This document shows, piece by piece, positions 1 through 10,877 of a stretch of DNA of 64,000 nucleotides. The stretch lies in contig NZ_CP070356.1 of NCBI RefSeq assembly GCF_016919445.1, positions 2,078,001-2,142,000 of the forward strand. Reading direction: 5' to 3'. The DNA is from Pseudomonas sp. PDNC002. GTDB taxonomy: Bacteria; Pseudomonadota; Gammaproteobacteria; Pseudomonadales; Pseudomonadaceae. The position numbers were made by a program, and so were the translations under genes. The stretch's first letter is position 1. Every line of letters starts with the position of its first letter. The notes under the pieces were generated by a model. It was not told the origin of the DNA, searched no databases, and worked only from the letters and a program-made list of their open reading frames with translations.

Positions 1-1
1 T

Positions 2-103
2 GGCCTGGACCTGCCCGGCAGTGCGCTGCTGGATACGTTGCTGCTGCCGCTTTCGATCGCCGCGGAACTGGGGGTTGGCCTGCAGGTGTGGGGCGGGAAC
101 TGA
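2..103 (+). CDS. YceK/YidQ-family lipoprotein, C-terminal fragment
   Basis: The window opens inside a reading frame that ends with TGA at 101-103. The 33 visible residues begin GLDLPGSALLDTLLLPLS and end VWGGN. The LDLP..ALLDTLLLP stretch resembles the conserved core of the small YceK/YidQ (DUF1375) lipoproteins, whose function is unknown. The lipobox and start lie outside the window, so the assignment rests on a short motif only. Confidence 0.55.
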   Translation, partial: GLDLPGSALLDTLLLPLSIAAELGVGLQVWGGN

Positions 104-155
104 GCCAGTTCCCGTAATCGGTCTGCTCACCACCGATCCATGGCGCGATGGCTTG

Positions 156-316
156 CCCTCACCCTAGCCCTGGCTACGCGCCCCGCTCCTGAGGGAGAGA
201 GGACTGGTCAGCGTGCTCGGAAAGCATATTGCTCCCTGACATTTCCGGGGAACAGCCACCGTTACTTTTCGCAGAGGACTGCTCCCTCTCCCATCGGGAG
301 AGGGCTGGGGTGAGGG
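156..316. repeat. CCCTCACCC-ended inverted-repeat (MITE-like) element, copy 1
   Basis: The left end reads CCCTCACCCTAGCCC and the right end GGGCTGGGGTGAGGG. The right arm contains its own hairpin CCCTCTCCCatcGGGAGAGGG; the left arm's hairpin is degraded. Two related elements occur at 5332-5460 and 6759-6876. It fills most of the 275-base gap between the lipoprotein fragment and the next gene, where I see no coding sequence. Confidence 0.65.
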
Positions 317-378
317 GAGCGCACAGGCACGGACTTGCAGGGAGAAGACAGTTGTTCCCTCAAGCGCCATGGGTGGCG

Positions 379-1020
379 CTACTTGCCCAGTTTGCGCAGC
401 TCGTCCGATTCGACAATGCGGGTGCCCTTGCCGGTTTCCAGCGCCAGGCGCCAGAGGGCTCGGGCCAAGGCGATGGCCTCGATGCCGTGTAGCTTGCCGG
501 GGAGCATGCGTGAGAAGGGCGCGGCAAGCAGTTCGGCGAGGCGGATTTCCTCGCGCTGACCCAGCAGCAGGGAAGGGCGGGCGATGGTCAGTTGCGGCCA
601 GCCTTGCTGGCGAAGGGCATCTTCCAACTCGCCTTTCACCCGGCTGTAGAAGATCGACGACTTGCTGTCTGCGCCCAGCGCGCTGACCACGATGTAGTGC
701 CGCGCACCCAGCTCCAGGCCGCGCGCGCCCAGCGCCAGCGGCAGGTCGAAATCGACGCTGCGGAAGGCTTCTTCCGAACCCGCTTCCTTGAGCGTGGTGC
801 CCAGGCAGCAGAACACGGTATCCACTGACCCTGTCAGTTGCGGAATGAGTTCGGCCAGCGGGCCGACAGGGTTCTGCAGGCGCGGATGTTCCGCCAGCGG
901 CCGCCGGGCGGGGGCGACGACGCGTTTGACCGTGGGTTCGTTGAGCATCCGGTCGAGCAGATGCTCGCCGGTCAGGCCGGTGGCTCCGGCAAGCAGAATG
1001 TTCGTCGGTTTCAAGACCAT
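379..1020 (-). CDS. NAD(P)-binding atypical SDR oxidoreductase
   Basis: 213 residues. The N-terminus ([15 protein letters not shown], residues 8-22) carries the GxTGxxG dinucleotide-binding pattern of NAD(P)-binding Rossmann proteins of the NmrA/TIP30-like atypical SDR type. FCCLGTT near residue 70, the VVSALGAD segment near residue 112 and YSRVKGELE (Y..K pair, about residue 124) fit this family; the YxxxK-like pair suggests catalytic competence. The start ATG at 1020 is followed directly by the glycine motif, as usual. No membrane segment is visible. Substrate unknown. It is on the same strand as, and 42 bases downstream of, the MORN-peptidase gene, so the two could be co-transcribed. Confidence 0.8.
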   Translation of the reverse strand: MVLKPTNILLAGATGLTGEHLLDRMLNEPTVKRVVAPARRPLAEHPRLQNPVGPLAELIPQLTGSVDTVFCCLGTTLKEAGSEEAFRSVDFDLPLALGARGLELGARHYIVVSALGADSKSSIFYSRVKGELEDALRQQGWPQLTIARPSLLLGQREEIRLAELLAAPFSRMLPGKLHGIEAIALARALWRLALETGKGTRIVESDELRKLGK

Positions 1021-1062
1021 AGGTGTTTCTCCCCTGACACACTGTCCAGCTTAGTTGCCGCC

Positions 1063-2781
1063 CTATTGTTTTGCCTGCGCGGCGGCATTCTTCGTGTCGA
1101 AGGCCGCCTGCGACTGCTGCGCGCGCAAGGCCCGCCAGCGGCTGATGACCGCGTCCGGCGCCCAGAGTTGCGGCTCCGACGGCTCGAACTTTTCCTCCTT
1201 CTCGCGCTTGGCCACGGTGTCGCTGGCCAGCGCGAAAGCCTGCTTCAGATCGTCTGTCTGCTGGAAGGCCTTGGCGAACAGCGCATCGCCGAAGTAGGTG
1301 AAGTCGGCCTCCTCGGAGCAGCCGAAGGACACCCGGTCGCTGCGGGCGGCGGTCATGATCAGGGTCTTGTCGTCCTTGAGCGCGGGGATGAAGCCGCCGC
1401 TGTAGCAGGCGGAGATCACCAGCACTTTGTAGCGGTCCTTGAGCGGGGCGAGCAGGCTGGCCAGTTCGCTGGCCGGCAGGTTGTTCAGTTTCAGGCCGGG
1501 CATGTCCAGCACCAGTTGGTGGTCGTGGGAGCCGTGGCTGGTCAGGTAGATGAACACCAGGTCTTCCGGGCCGCTGCGTTCGGCGATCGTGCGCAAGGTG
1601 CGGGCGAGGGTTTCGCGGGTGGCCATGGGGCGGTCGGCGAGATGATCGCGGTGGTTCACCAGGCGCACCACGCCGCGGGCGCCGAAGCGTTCGCCGAGCA
1701 GGTTGGCGACGTAGTCCGCCTCGCGCAGGAACACGCTCTGCTTGCCGTCGCCGCCGAGGCTGACGCCGTAGAGTTCAATGGCGGGTGTGGATTGCGGAAT
1801 GGCCGCCAGCGCCTTGTCCAGCATCGCGCCCTGTTCCAGCAGGCCGATTTCCAACGGATTGGGCAGCAGCATGCCGGCGGCGTCCTGGCGCAACTGGCCG
1901 GCGCTCCAGATGCCCTTTTGCGCGCTGCCGTCGGGGCGGGTAAGTGTACCTTCGCCCGAGTACTCGCCTCGGGCGAAGCCGCCTGTATAGGTCTGGCCGT
2001 CGGAACGAGTCAGCGTGCCCTTGCCGTCGAAACGCCAGGCGCGGAACTCGCCCTTGTAGCGGCTGCCATCGACGCCGATGAATTCGCCCGGTCCGCTCAG
2101 TGCGCCAGCCTTGAAGCGACCGAGCCAGACATCGCCGTTGGCGTTCTGGAAGCGCCCGGAGCCGTCGAACTGGTCGTTGCGGAATTCGCCGCTGTAGTGA
2201 TCGCCGGCGTCGTCGCGGAAGGTGCCCTTGCCCTCGAGCACGCCGTTCTTGAACTGACCGCTGTACTGGTTGCCGAGGCTGTCCTGGCGGGCACCTTCGC
2301 CGTTGGCCACACCCTTGGCGAAGAAGCCCTGGTGGCGGGTTCCGTCGGCCTGTTCGAGGCTGCCCAGGCCCTCATAGAGGCCCTTGCGGAAGCCACCGCT
2401 GTAGTTTGTTTCGCCCTGGACCAGGCGGCCTTCGCCGTCCGATTCGCCGCGCTTGAACTGGCCCTCGTAGACACTGCCGTCGGAGTATTGCAAGCGGCCG
2501 CGACCCTCGAACGTGCCGTCACGGAATTCGCCCTCATAGACCGTGCCGGTGCCGTCGACCCACTTGCCCTGGCCGCTCTGCAGACCCTTGTCGAAGCCGC
2601 CCTCGTACCAGGCGCCATTGCTGTAATCCAGCCGGCCCTTGCCCTGCAACTGGCCGTTCACCAGTTCGCCGCGGTAGCGCGCGCCATCGGGCAGGCGGGC
2701 ATCGGGCGGGGTCAGCGGTTCACCTTCCCCGCAGGCGGCGAGGGTCAGGGCGAGGCTCAAGGGCAGGAGGAAACGTGACAT
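1063..2781 (-). CDS. MORN-repeat lipoprotein with C13 caspase-like peptidase domain
   Basis: 572 residues with a start at 2781 chosen because it gives a clean lipoprotein signal (hydrophobic stretch ending LTLAAC, Cys17) and has AGGAGG-like spacing upstream. Residues 36 to about 290 are eleven near-perfect tandem 23-residue MORN units of the form Y-x-G-x-F-x-x-G-x-x-x-G-x-G plus a partial twelfth. The C-terminal half is a peptidase C13/caspase-fold domain: LVFIYLTSHGS supplies the catalytic His416 and VLVISACYSGG the catalytic Cys459. The predicted location is an outer- or inner-membrane anchored periplasmic lipoprotein. MORN repeats usually mediate lipid or protein contacts; the target of the protease is unknown. 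Both catalytic residues are present, so activity is plausible. Confidence 0.88.
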   Translation of the reverse strand: MSRFLLPLSLALTLAACGEGEPLTPPDARLPDGARYRGELVNGQLQGKGRLDYSNGAWYEGGFDKGLQSGQGKWVDGTGTVYEGEFRDGTFEGRGRLQYSDGSVYEGQFKRGESDGEGRLVQGETNYSGGFRKGLYEGLGSLEQADGTRHQGFFAKGVANGEGARQDSLGNQYSGQFKNGVLEGKGTFRDDAGDHYSGEFRNDQFDGSGRFQNANGDVWLGRFKAGALSGPGEFIGVDGSRYKGEFRAWRFDGKGTLTRSDGQTYTGGFARGEYSGEGTLTRPDGSAQKGIWSAGQLRQDAAGMLLPNPLEIGLLEQGAMLDKALAAIPQSTPAIELYGVSLGGDGKQSVFLREADYVANLLGERFGARGVVRLVNHRDHLADRPMATRETLARTLRTIAERSGPEDLVFIYLTSHGSHDHQLVLDMPGLKLNNLPASELASLLAPLKDRYKVLVISACYSGGFIPALKDDKTLIMTAARSDRVSFGCSEEADFTYFGDALFAKAFQQTDDLKQAFALASDTVAKREKEEKFEPSEPQLWAPDAVISRWRALRAQQSQAAFDTKNAAAQAKQ

Positions 2782-2824
2782 GGGAATCTCGAATCGACGG
2801 TAGGGCGCAGGGGCAGTGTGACGC

Positions 2825-2853
2825 AAAAAAGCCCGCGGTCGCGGGCTTTTTTT
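2825..2853. terminator. Rho-independent terminator (bidirectional)
   Basis: A 7-bp GC stem GCCCGCG-gt-CGCGGGC at 2831-2846 is flanked by A6 on the left and T7 on the right, so it could terminate on either strand. It lies just after the stop of the PhaJ4-like gene and before the MORN-peptidase gene (both minus strand), which separates their transcription. Confidence 0.9.
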
Positions 2854-2872
2854 CAGCGTTGTGCAGCAGCCG

Positions 2873-3328
2873 TCAGACGAAGCACAGGCTCAGGGATTCG
2901 GCGATGTAGGCCGGCTTGGGCAGGCCTTCGATCTCCAGGGTGCAGCGTGCCTTGATCAGCCACTGGCCGGGGTTCTTCTCGGTGATGTCGGTGATGGTCA
3001 CCTGCAGGCGCACGCGCGAGTCCACCGGTACTGGCTGGATGAAACGCACGCTGTCCAGGCCGTAGTTGACCACCATCTTGGGGTTCTCCGGCAGGACCAG
3101 CAGGCCCTCGCAGAGCTTGGGGATCAGCGACAGCGACAGGAAGCCGTGGGCGATGGTGCCGCCGAAGGGCGTCTTCTTCGCCTTCTCCGGGTCGACGTGT
3201 ATGAACTGGTGGTCCTCGGTGCACTCGGCGAACTGGTTGATGCGCTGTTGATCGATGGTGATCCACTGCGAATGGCCCAGGTCCTTGCCGATGTAGTCCT
3301 TCAGTGCGTTTACAGGTACGAATGCCAT
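2873..3328 (-). CDS. phaJ4: (R)-specific enoyl-CoA hydratase, MaoC family (PhaJ4-like)
   Basis: 151 residues, a single hot-dog MaoC domain. The hydratase-2 region runs from Glu35 to Phe63: Asp39 and His44 occupy the catalytic positions, followed by the PFGGTIAHGF segment. Such enzymes hydrate trans-2-enoyl-CoA to (R)-3-hydroxyacyl-CoA, linking beta-oxidation to polyhydroxyalkanoate synthesis. The whole protein, including the LSLCFV C-terminus, closely resembles what I recall of Pseudomonas PhaJ4. The start at 3328 has a strong GGAGGA 4 bases upstream; longer frames upstream lack a ribosome site. It is followed by a terminator, so it is probably monocistronic. PHA synthase genes are not in this window. 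Confidence 0.85.
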   Translation of the reverse strand: MAFVPVNALKDYIGKDLGHSQWITIDQQRINQFAECTEDHQFIHVDPEKAKKTPFGGTIAHGFLSLSLIPKLCEGLLVLPENPKMVVNYGLDSVRFIQPVPVDSRVRLQVTITDITEKNPGQWLIKARCTLEIEGLPKPAYIAESLSLCFV

Positions 3329-3498
3329 GTTTCCTCCGGGGAATACGTTGTTCTTCTTAGTACGGCCTACGTGAGAGTCCGCCAGTAGATCAGCATGGCG
3401 CCCAGGCGGGGTCAAGCATTCATGCTTTGGGCGAATGCCGCGCCATAGCGGGCGCCGGGCGGGCATAATGTCCGCTCATTGCGCTGGAGATGTTCCTG

Positions 3499-3861
3499 AT
3501 GTTGTTACGCGGCCTGACCTGGCTGGTGCTGTTCCAACTGCTCGGCACGGGCCTGAATGCTCTCATCCTGCACATGATTCCCGGCCCGATCATTGGGCTG
3601 GTGCTGCTGTTCGCCTTCCTGGTGTGGAACGGCGAGGTGAGCAAGCCGGTCAATGAGGCCGCGGCCTCGCTGCTGCGCTACCTGCCGCTGCTGCTGGTGC
3701 CGGCGGCGGTGGGCGTGATGGCCTACGCGAAGCAGATCGCCGCGGATTTCTGGGCGATCGCCGGCGCCCTGGCGCTGTCGCTGCTGGTGTCCTTCGTGTT
3801 CGCCGGCTGGCTGATGCAGAAGCTCATCGACCGCCAGCGCAAGCAGAAGGAGAACGCCTGA
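3499..3861 (+). CDS. CidA/LrgA family holin-like membrane protein
   Basis: 120 residues, about four transmembrane helices, with the family signature IPGPIIGLVLLF near residues 28-39 and a basic C-terminal tail (DRQRKQKENA). CidA/LrgA proteins are small inner-membrane proteins related to phage holins and act with an LrgB-type partner; they have been linked to murein hydrolase export, overflow metabolite or pyruvate handling. I chose ATG 3499 because GGAG sits 9 bases upstream; the alternative ATG at 3490 abuts the GGAG and would leave no spacing. The stop overlaps the start of the next gene (TGATG), so translation is coupled. Confidence 0.88.
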   Translation: MLLRGLTWLVLFQLLGTGLNALILHMIPGPIIGLVLLFAFLVWNGEVSKPVNEAAASLLRYLPLLLVPAAVGVMAYAKQIAADFWAIAGALALSLLVSFVFAGWLMQKLIDRQRKQKENA

Positions 3862-4574
3862 TGTTCGACTGGCAAGGCGCGGTGAACTCCGTCATCCACC
3901 ATCCGCTGTTCTGCGTCGGCGTCACCCTCGGCGGCTACCAGCTGGCGCTGGCCGCCTACGAGCGCACGCGCTGGGTGTTCCTGCAGCCGGTGCTCGTCTC
4001 CATGCTCATCGTCATCGCAGTGCTGCTGGCCTGCGGCATCGACTACAGCGAGTACAGCAACAGCGCCAAGGTGCTGACCATCCTCCTCGGGCCCGCCACT
4101 GTCGCGCTGGCGGTGCCGCTATTCCTCAACCTCAAGCGCATCCGCCAGCTGTTCTGGCCGACGTTGATCACCCTGCTGGTGGGCGGTCTGTTCGCCACCG
4201 CGCTGGGCATCGGCCTGGGCTGGCTGTTCGGCGTCGATCACGAGTTGCTGATGAGCCTGGCGCCCAAGTCGGTGACCTCGCCCATCGCCATGCTGGTGGC
4301 CAGCCAGATCGGTGGCGTGGCTGCGCTGGCGGCAGTGTTCGTGCTGATCACCGGCGTGCTCGGCGCCATTCTCGGCCCGGAGCTGCTGCGTCGCGTCGGC
4401 GTTCATCACCCGGCCGCGCAGGGTATGGCGCTGGGCATGACCGCTCACGCCGTGGGCACCTCCCGCGCCCTGCAGGAGGGCGAGGAGTGTGGCGCCTTCG
4501 CCGCCCTGGCGATGAGCCTGATGGGCGTGGCCACCGCTGTGCTGCTACCGTTGGCGGTAGCGCTGATCGCCTGA
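3861..4574 (+). CDS. lrgB: LrgB family membrane protein
   Basis: 237 residues and six to seven hydrophobic segments. The conserved LrgB signature is clear: LLGPATVALAVPL (about 75-87), LAPKSVTSPIAM (about 133-144) and GMTAHAVGTSRAL (about 192-204). It is the partner of the CidA/LrgA-like protein just upstream, whose stop codon overlaps this start by one base, so the pair is a bicistronic operon. Function by family: inner-membrane channel or transporter component controlling autolysis or carboxylate efflux. Length is typical. Confidence 0.92.
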   Translation: MFDWQGAVNSVIHHPLFCVGVTLGGYQLALAAYERTRWVFLQPVLVSMLIVIAVLLACGIDYSEYSNSAKVLTILLGPATVALAVPLFLNLKRIRQLFWPTLITLLVGGLFATALGIGLGWLFGVDHELLMSLAPKSVTSPIAMLVASQIGGVAALAAVFVLITGVLGAILGPELLRRVGVHHPAAQGMALGMTAHAVGTSRALQEGEECGAFAALAMSLMGVATAVLLPLAVALIA

Positions 4575-4593
4575 ATTGCCCAATGGAGTACCC

Positions 4594-5184
4594 ATGAGTT
4601 TTCCGCTCTTCCCCCTCAATACCGTGCTGTTCCCCGGCTGCCGCCTCGACCTGCAGATATTCGAAGCGCGCTACCTGGACATGATCGGCCGCTGCATGAA
4701 GCAGAACGGCGGGTTCGGCGTGGTGGCCATCGTCGAGGGCGAGGAAGTCGGCGATGCGCCGGAGCGCTACAGCCTGGTTGGCTGCGAGGCGCACATCAAG
4801 GACTGGAAGCAGCAGTCCAACGGCCTGCTGGGCATTCGTGTCGAGGGCGGCCGGCGCTTCCGCGTGCTCTCCGCCAACGTGCAGACGGACCAGCTGACGG
4901 TGGCTGAAGTGGAGTGGCTGGACGAGCAGCCGAACCAGCCGCTGACGAAGGAACACGACGACCTCGCTGCGCTGCTCGAGGCGCTGTCCATGCACCCCAT
5001 GGTTTCGGCGCTGGAGATGGGTGGCGAGGTCAACGGGCAGCAGGAACTGGCCTGCCAGCTCGCCTACCTGCTGCCCTTCGAGCGCGACCAGAAGCAGGTG
5101 CTGCTGGAGATGGACGACCCGACCGTGCGCCTGGCGCGCATCCAGGTTCTGCTGGAGCAGTTGCAGGGTGATTTCGTCGCCTGA
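4594..5184 (+). CDS. Lon N-terminal (LON substrate-binding) domain protein
   Basis: 196 residues consisting of a stand-alone Lon-N (PF02190) domain: FPLFPLNTVLFPGCRLDLQIFE at the start is the typical beginning, followed by RYLDMIGRCM and GFGVVAIVEG. No AAA+ or protease domain follows, so it is not a protease; homologues are ubiquitous but poorly understood. Start ATG 4594 has TGGAGT 5 bases upstream, whereas the in-frame codon at 4576 would lie two bases after the lrgB stop without a ribosome site. It follows lrgB by 19 bases and is probably in the same operon. Confidence 0.88.
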   Translation: MSFPLFPLNTVLFPGCRLDLQIFEARYLDMIGRCMKQNGGFGVVAIVEGEEVGDAPERYSLVGCEAHIKDWKQQSNGLLGIRVEGGRRFRVLSANVQTDQLTVAEVEWLDEQPNQPLTKEHDDLAALLEALSMHPMVSALEMGGEVNGQQELACQLAYLLPFERDQKQVLLEMDDPTVRLARIQVLLEQLQGDFVA

Positions 5185-5208
5185 CGCCAGATCTGCATCG
5201 GGCGCATT

Positions 5209-5278
5209 CGTAGGAGCGGACCTTGTCCGCGAAGCGTTCAGCTCGCGCCGGTGTTCGCGGAGAAGCTCCGCTCCTACG
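5209..5278. repeat. REP pair (inverted), copy 1
   Basis: CGTAGGAGCGGACCTTGTCC followed 45 bases later by its imperfect inverse ending GCTCCGCTCCTACG. This is the usual Pseudomonas extragenic palindrome unit arranged head to head. Related pairs occur at 18411, 34128 and 60698. Confidence 0.88.
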
Positions 5279-5331
5279 AGATCAAAAGTGTGTCGCTCGT
5301 GCCTACTGGGATGCATCGGCGCGTTGATCAG

Positions 5332-5460
5332 CCCTCACCCCGGCCCTCTCCCAAGGGGAGAGGGAGTCCGCGCCTGATAGACCGAGTCTCCAGGGAACGA
5401 CGTATTTATTGCCTGCTCCGAACGGCCCCCTCTCCCTCTGGGAGAGGGTTGGGGTGAGGG
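5332..5460. repeat. CCCTCACCCC-ended MITE-like element, copy 2
   Basis: The best-preserved copy, 129 bases. Left arm CCCTCACCCCGGCCCTCTCC with a hairpin closed by GGGGAGAGGG; right arm CCCTCTCCCtctGGGAGAGGG followed by TTGGGGTGAGGG. The core just before the right arm (CTGCTCCGAACGGCC) is nearly identical to copy 3. Together with the REP pair and the hairpin at 5491 it fills the 354-base gap between two converging genes; no coding sequence is seen there. Confidence 0.72.
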
Positions 5461-5490
5461 CAAGCCCAGGCACGATCTCTCCCTGAAACG

Positions 5491-5516
5491 ACAAGGCCCG
5501 CATATGCGGGCCTTGT
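5491..5516 (-). terminator. Hairpin terminator downstream of prpF
   Basis: A perfect 26-base palindrome, ACAAGGCCCGCAT and its complement, 22 bases after the prpF stop. The stem is strong but the U-tract on the minus strand is short (TTGTCGTTTC), so termination efficiency is uncertain. Confidence 0.65.
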
Positions 5517-5538
5517 TGTTGACGGAGCAGGGCGGCAA

Positions 5539-6726
5539 TCAGAACGAATCGCCCGGCACCCGTACCCAGCCTTCCATGAGGATGCGCGAGCTGCGGCTCA
5601 TGATGGCCTTGGTCACGGTCCACTCGCCGTTCACCTGCTTCGCCTCGGCGCCCACACGCAGGGTGCCGGAGGGGTGGCCGAAGCGCACGGCACTGCGTTC
5701 GCCACCGCCGGCAGCGAGGTTCACCAGGGTGCCGGGGATAGCGGCGGCGGTGCCGATGGCCACGGCGGCGGTGCCCATCATGGCGTGGTGCAGCTTGCCC
5801 ATGGACAACGCACGCACCAGCAGGTCGATGTCGCCGGCCTGGACTTCCTTGCCGCTGGAGGTGACGTAGTTCTTCGCCGGCGCGACGAAGGCAATCTTCG
5901 GCGTGTGCTGGCGGGTCGCGGCTTCTTCGGGAGTCTTGATCAGGCCCATGCGCAGGGCGCCGGCGATGCGGAATTTCTCGAAGCGCGCCAGTTGCTCGGG
6001 GTCGCCATTGATCGCTTCGCGCAGCTCGGCGCCGGTGTAGCCGATGTCCTGGGCGTTGACGAAGATGGTCGGGATGCCGGCGGTGATCATGGTCGCCTTG
6101 AAGGTGCCGATGCCGGGCACTTCCAGGTCGTCCACCAGGTTGCCGGTGGGGAACATCGAGCCGCCGTCTTCGCCATCGTCGGACGGATCGAGGAACTCCA
6201 GCACGATCTCGGCGGCGGGGAAGGTCACGCCGTCCAGCTCGAAGTCACCGGTTTCCTGGACCTGGCCGTTGGTGATCGGCACGTGGGCGATGATGGTCTT
6301 CTGGATATTCGCCTGCCAGATGCGCACCACACAGGTGCCGTTATCCGGAATGCGCGAGGGATCGACCAGGCCGGCGTGGATGGCGAAGGAGCCGGCGGCC
6401 GTGGAGAGGTTGCCGCAGTTGCCGCTCCAGTCGACGAAGGCCTTGTCGATGGAAATCTGCCCGTAGAGGTAGTCGACGTCGTGATCGGGCTGGGTGCTTT
6501 TCGACAGGATCACGCACTTGCTGGTGCTGGAGGTCGCGCCGCCCATGCCGTCGATGTGCGCGCTGTACGGATCGGGGCTGCCGATCACGCGCATGAACAG
6601 CTTGTCGCGGGCCTCACCGGGTACCTGGCAACGCTCGGGCAGGTCCTGCAGGCGGAAGAACACGCCCTTGCTGGTGCCGCCGCGGATGTAGGTGGCGGGG
6701 ATCTTCACTTGGGGTACGTGGGGCAT
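5539..6726 (-). CDS. prpF: 2-methylaconitate cis-trans isomerase PrpF
   Basis: 395 residues, full length for PrpF (diaminopimelate epimerase-like double fold). Typical features are PATYIRGGTSKGVFF at the start, the DWSGNCGNLSTAAG segment (about 110-123) and the C-terminal MSRSSRILMEG. PrpF isomerises the product of AcnD so that the methylcitrate cycle can continue, replacing PrpD in species with AcnD. It is last in the gntR-prpB-prpC-acnD-prpF cluster, 195 bases after acnD with a repeat element between. A palindromic hairpin follows it. No prpD gene follows in this window. Confidence 0.95.
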   Translation of the reverse strand: MPHVPQVKIPATYIRGGTSKGVFFRLQDLPERCQVPGEARDKLFMRVIGSPDPYSAHIDGMGGATSSTSKCVILSKSTQPDHDVDYLYGQISIDKAFVDWSGNCGNLSTAAGSFAIHAGLVDPSRIPDNGTCVVRIWQANIQKTIIAHVPITNGQVQETGDFELDGVTFPAAEIVLEFLDPSDDGEDGGSMFPTGNLVDDLEVPGIGTFKATMITAGIPTIFVNAQDIGYTGAELREAINGDPEQLARFEKFRIAGALRMGLIKTPEEAATRQHTPKIAFVAPAKNYVTSSGKEVQAGDIDLLVRALSMGKLHHAMMGTAAVAIGTAAAIPGTLVNLAAGGGERSAVRFGHPSGTLRVGAEAKQVNGEWTVTKAIMSRSSRILMEGWVRVPGDSF

Positions 6727-6758
6727 GGGGTCGATACCTGGTTGTTCGGTGTGGGGAA

Positions 6759-6876
6759 CCCTCTCCCCCCGCCCTCTCCCTTCAGGGAGAGGGAACTGAC
6801 CGTGCCGGCTGACGCAGTGGTTTTATCCTGCACCGAACGGTCCCCTCTCCCTTCAGGGAGAGGGTTAGGGAGAGGG
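6759..6876. repeat. CCCTC-ended MITE-like element, copy 3 (inside the prp operon)
   Basis: Between acnD and prpF. Left CCCTCTCCCCCCGCCCTCTC, right CCCTCTCCCttcaGGGAGAGGG followed by TTAGGGAGAGGG. The core ends CTGCACCGAACGGTCCC, matching copy 2. Both arms can form hairpins in the mRNA and might modulate prpF expression. Confidence 0.65.
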
Positions 6877-6921
6877 TCTCTTGCTCCGGCCCACTGCAGA
6901 TAGCAGGACGAAGCACTTACA

Positions 6922-9531
<2,610 letters not shown>

Positions 9532-9545
9532 TTTTCCGTTCATGA

Positions 9546-10706
9546 TTAGGGGCGATCCTTGAGCGGCACGAACTTCAGGTCTTCGGGACCGGTGTAGTTG
9601 GCGCTCGGGCGGATGATCTTGCCGTCGATGCGTTGCTCGATGACGTGGGCGGACCAGCCGGCGGTGCGGGCGATGACGAACAGCGGGGTGAACATCGCGG
9701 TGGGCACGCCCATCATGTGGTAGCTCACGGCGCTGAACCAATCGAGGTTGGGGAACATCTTCTTGATGTCCCACATGATGGTTTCCAGGCGCTCGGCGAT
9801 GTCGTACATCTTGGTGTTCGACTGCTCGTTCGACAGCTGGTGGGCGACTTCCTTGATCACCTTGTTGCGCGGGTCGGACACGGTGTAGACCGGGTGGCCG
9901 AAGCCGATTACCACTTCCTTGCGCTCGACGCGGGCACGGATATCAGCCTCGGCTTCGTCCGGATTGTCGTAGCGCTTTTGGATCTCGAAGGCCACTTCGT
10001 TGGCGCCGCCGTGTTTCGGGCCGCGCAGCGCGCCGATGGCGCCGGCGACGCAGGAGTAGATGTCCGAGCCGGTGCCGGCGATCACCCGGGAGGTGAAGGT
10101 CGAGGCGTTGAATTCGTGTTCGGCGTACAGGTTCAGCGAGGTGTGCATGGCGCGCACCCAGGACTCGCGCGGCTTCTGACCGTGCAGCAGGTGCAGGAAG
10201 TGGCCGCCGATGGAGTCGTCGTCGGTCTCGACGTCGATGCGCTTGCCGTTGTGGCTGAAGTGGTACCAGTAGAGCAGCGCGGAACCGAGCGAAGCCATCA
10301 GCTTGTCGGCGATGTCACGGGCGCCCGGATGGTTGTGGTCGTCCTTCTCCGGCGACAGGCAACCGAGCACGGACACGGCGGTGCGCATCACGTCCATCGG
10401 GTGGGCCGACGGCGGCAGGGTTTCCAGGGCGGCCTTCACGCCGGCCGGCAGGCCGCGCAGGGCTTTCAGCTTGGCCTTGTAGCCAGCGAGCTCGGCGACG
10501 TTGGGCAGCTTGCCGTGAACCAGCAGGTGGGCGATTTCCTCGAAGTCGCAGCGGTTGGCGAAATCCAGGACGTCATAGCCACGGTAGTGCAGGTCGTTGC
10601 CGGTGCGGCCGACAGTGCACAGGGCGGTGTTGCCAGCGGCGGTGCCACTCAGGGCCACGGACTTCTTGGGTTTGAAGGCGGTGGTGGTTTCTGCGGTAGC
10701 GCTCAT
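9546..10706 (-). CDS. prpC: 2-methylcitrate synthase PrpC
   Basis: 386 residues, citrate synthase fold. Catalytic-region motifs [12 protein letters not shown] (His of the first catalytic site) and [14 protein letters not shown], followed later by an Asp in [12 protein letters not shown], match PrpC rather than hexameric citrate synthase by length and by [14 protein letters not shown] at the N-terminus. It condenses propionyl-CoA with oxaloacetate. Start 10706 has GGAGA 8 bases upstream. The acnD start follows the stop closely, supporting translational coupling. A repeat-containing 171-base gap separates it from prpB. Confidence 0.96.
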   Translation of the reverse strand: MSATAETTTAFKPKKSVALSGTAAGNTALCTVGRTGNDLHYRGYDVLDFANRCDFEEIAHLLVHGKLPNVAELAGYKAKLKALRGLPAGVKAALETLPPSAHPMDVMRTAVSVLGCLSPEKDDHNHPGARDIADKLMASLGSALLYWYHFSHNGKRIDVETDDDSIGGHFLHLLHGQKPRESWVRAMHTSLNLYAEHEFNASTFTSRVIAGTGSDIYSCVAGAIGALRGPKHGGANEVAFEIQKRYDNPDEAEADIRARVERKEVVIGFGHPVYTVSDPRNKVIKEVAHQLSNEQSNTKMYDIAERLETIMWDIKKMFPNLDWFSAVSYHMMGVPTAMFTPLFVIARTAGWSAHVIEQRIDGKIIRPSANYTGPEDLKFVPLKDRP

Positions 10707-10782
10707 CGCGTGTCTCCTCATCAAATCCGGTTGCTTGTTCTTGTCCCCCGGCACGGGCCGGGATTTCGGTTCGAATCTGGTT

Positions 10783-10864
10783 GGCGGATAACGCCTGTGG
10801 CGTTATGCGCCCTACGGTTTTTCAGGTTTTGGCGTAGGGCGAATAACGCGCAGCGTTATCCGCC
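10783..10864. repeat. GGCGGATAACGC inverted-repeat element, copy 1
   Basis: Left arm GGCGGATAACGCctgtgGCGTTATGCGCCCTACG, right arm CGTAGGGCGAATAACGC..GCGTTATCCGCC, with about 20 bases between. A related element with arms in the opposite order is at 59101-59178. It lies between prpB and prpC; no coding sequence is seen in this gap. Confidence 0.75.
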
Positions 10865-10877
10865 GTTGTCGCCTGAA

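Noticed and set aside
838-2778. Long open frame on the plus strand opposite the MORN-peptidase gene
   Set aside because: It is an antisense shadow: its translation is alanine/valine-rich with no family, while the opposite strand encodes a lipoprotein with clear repeats and catalytic motifs.
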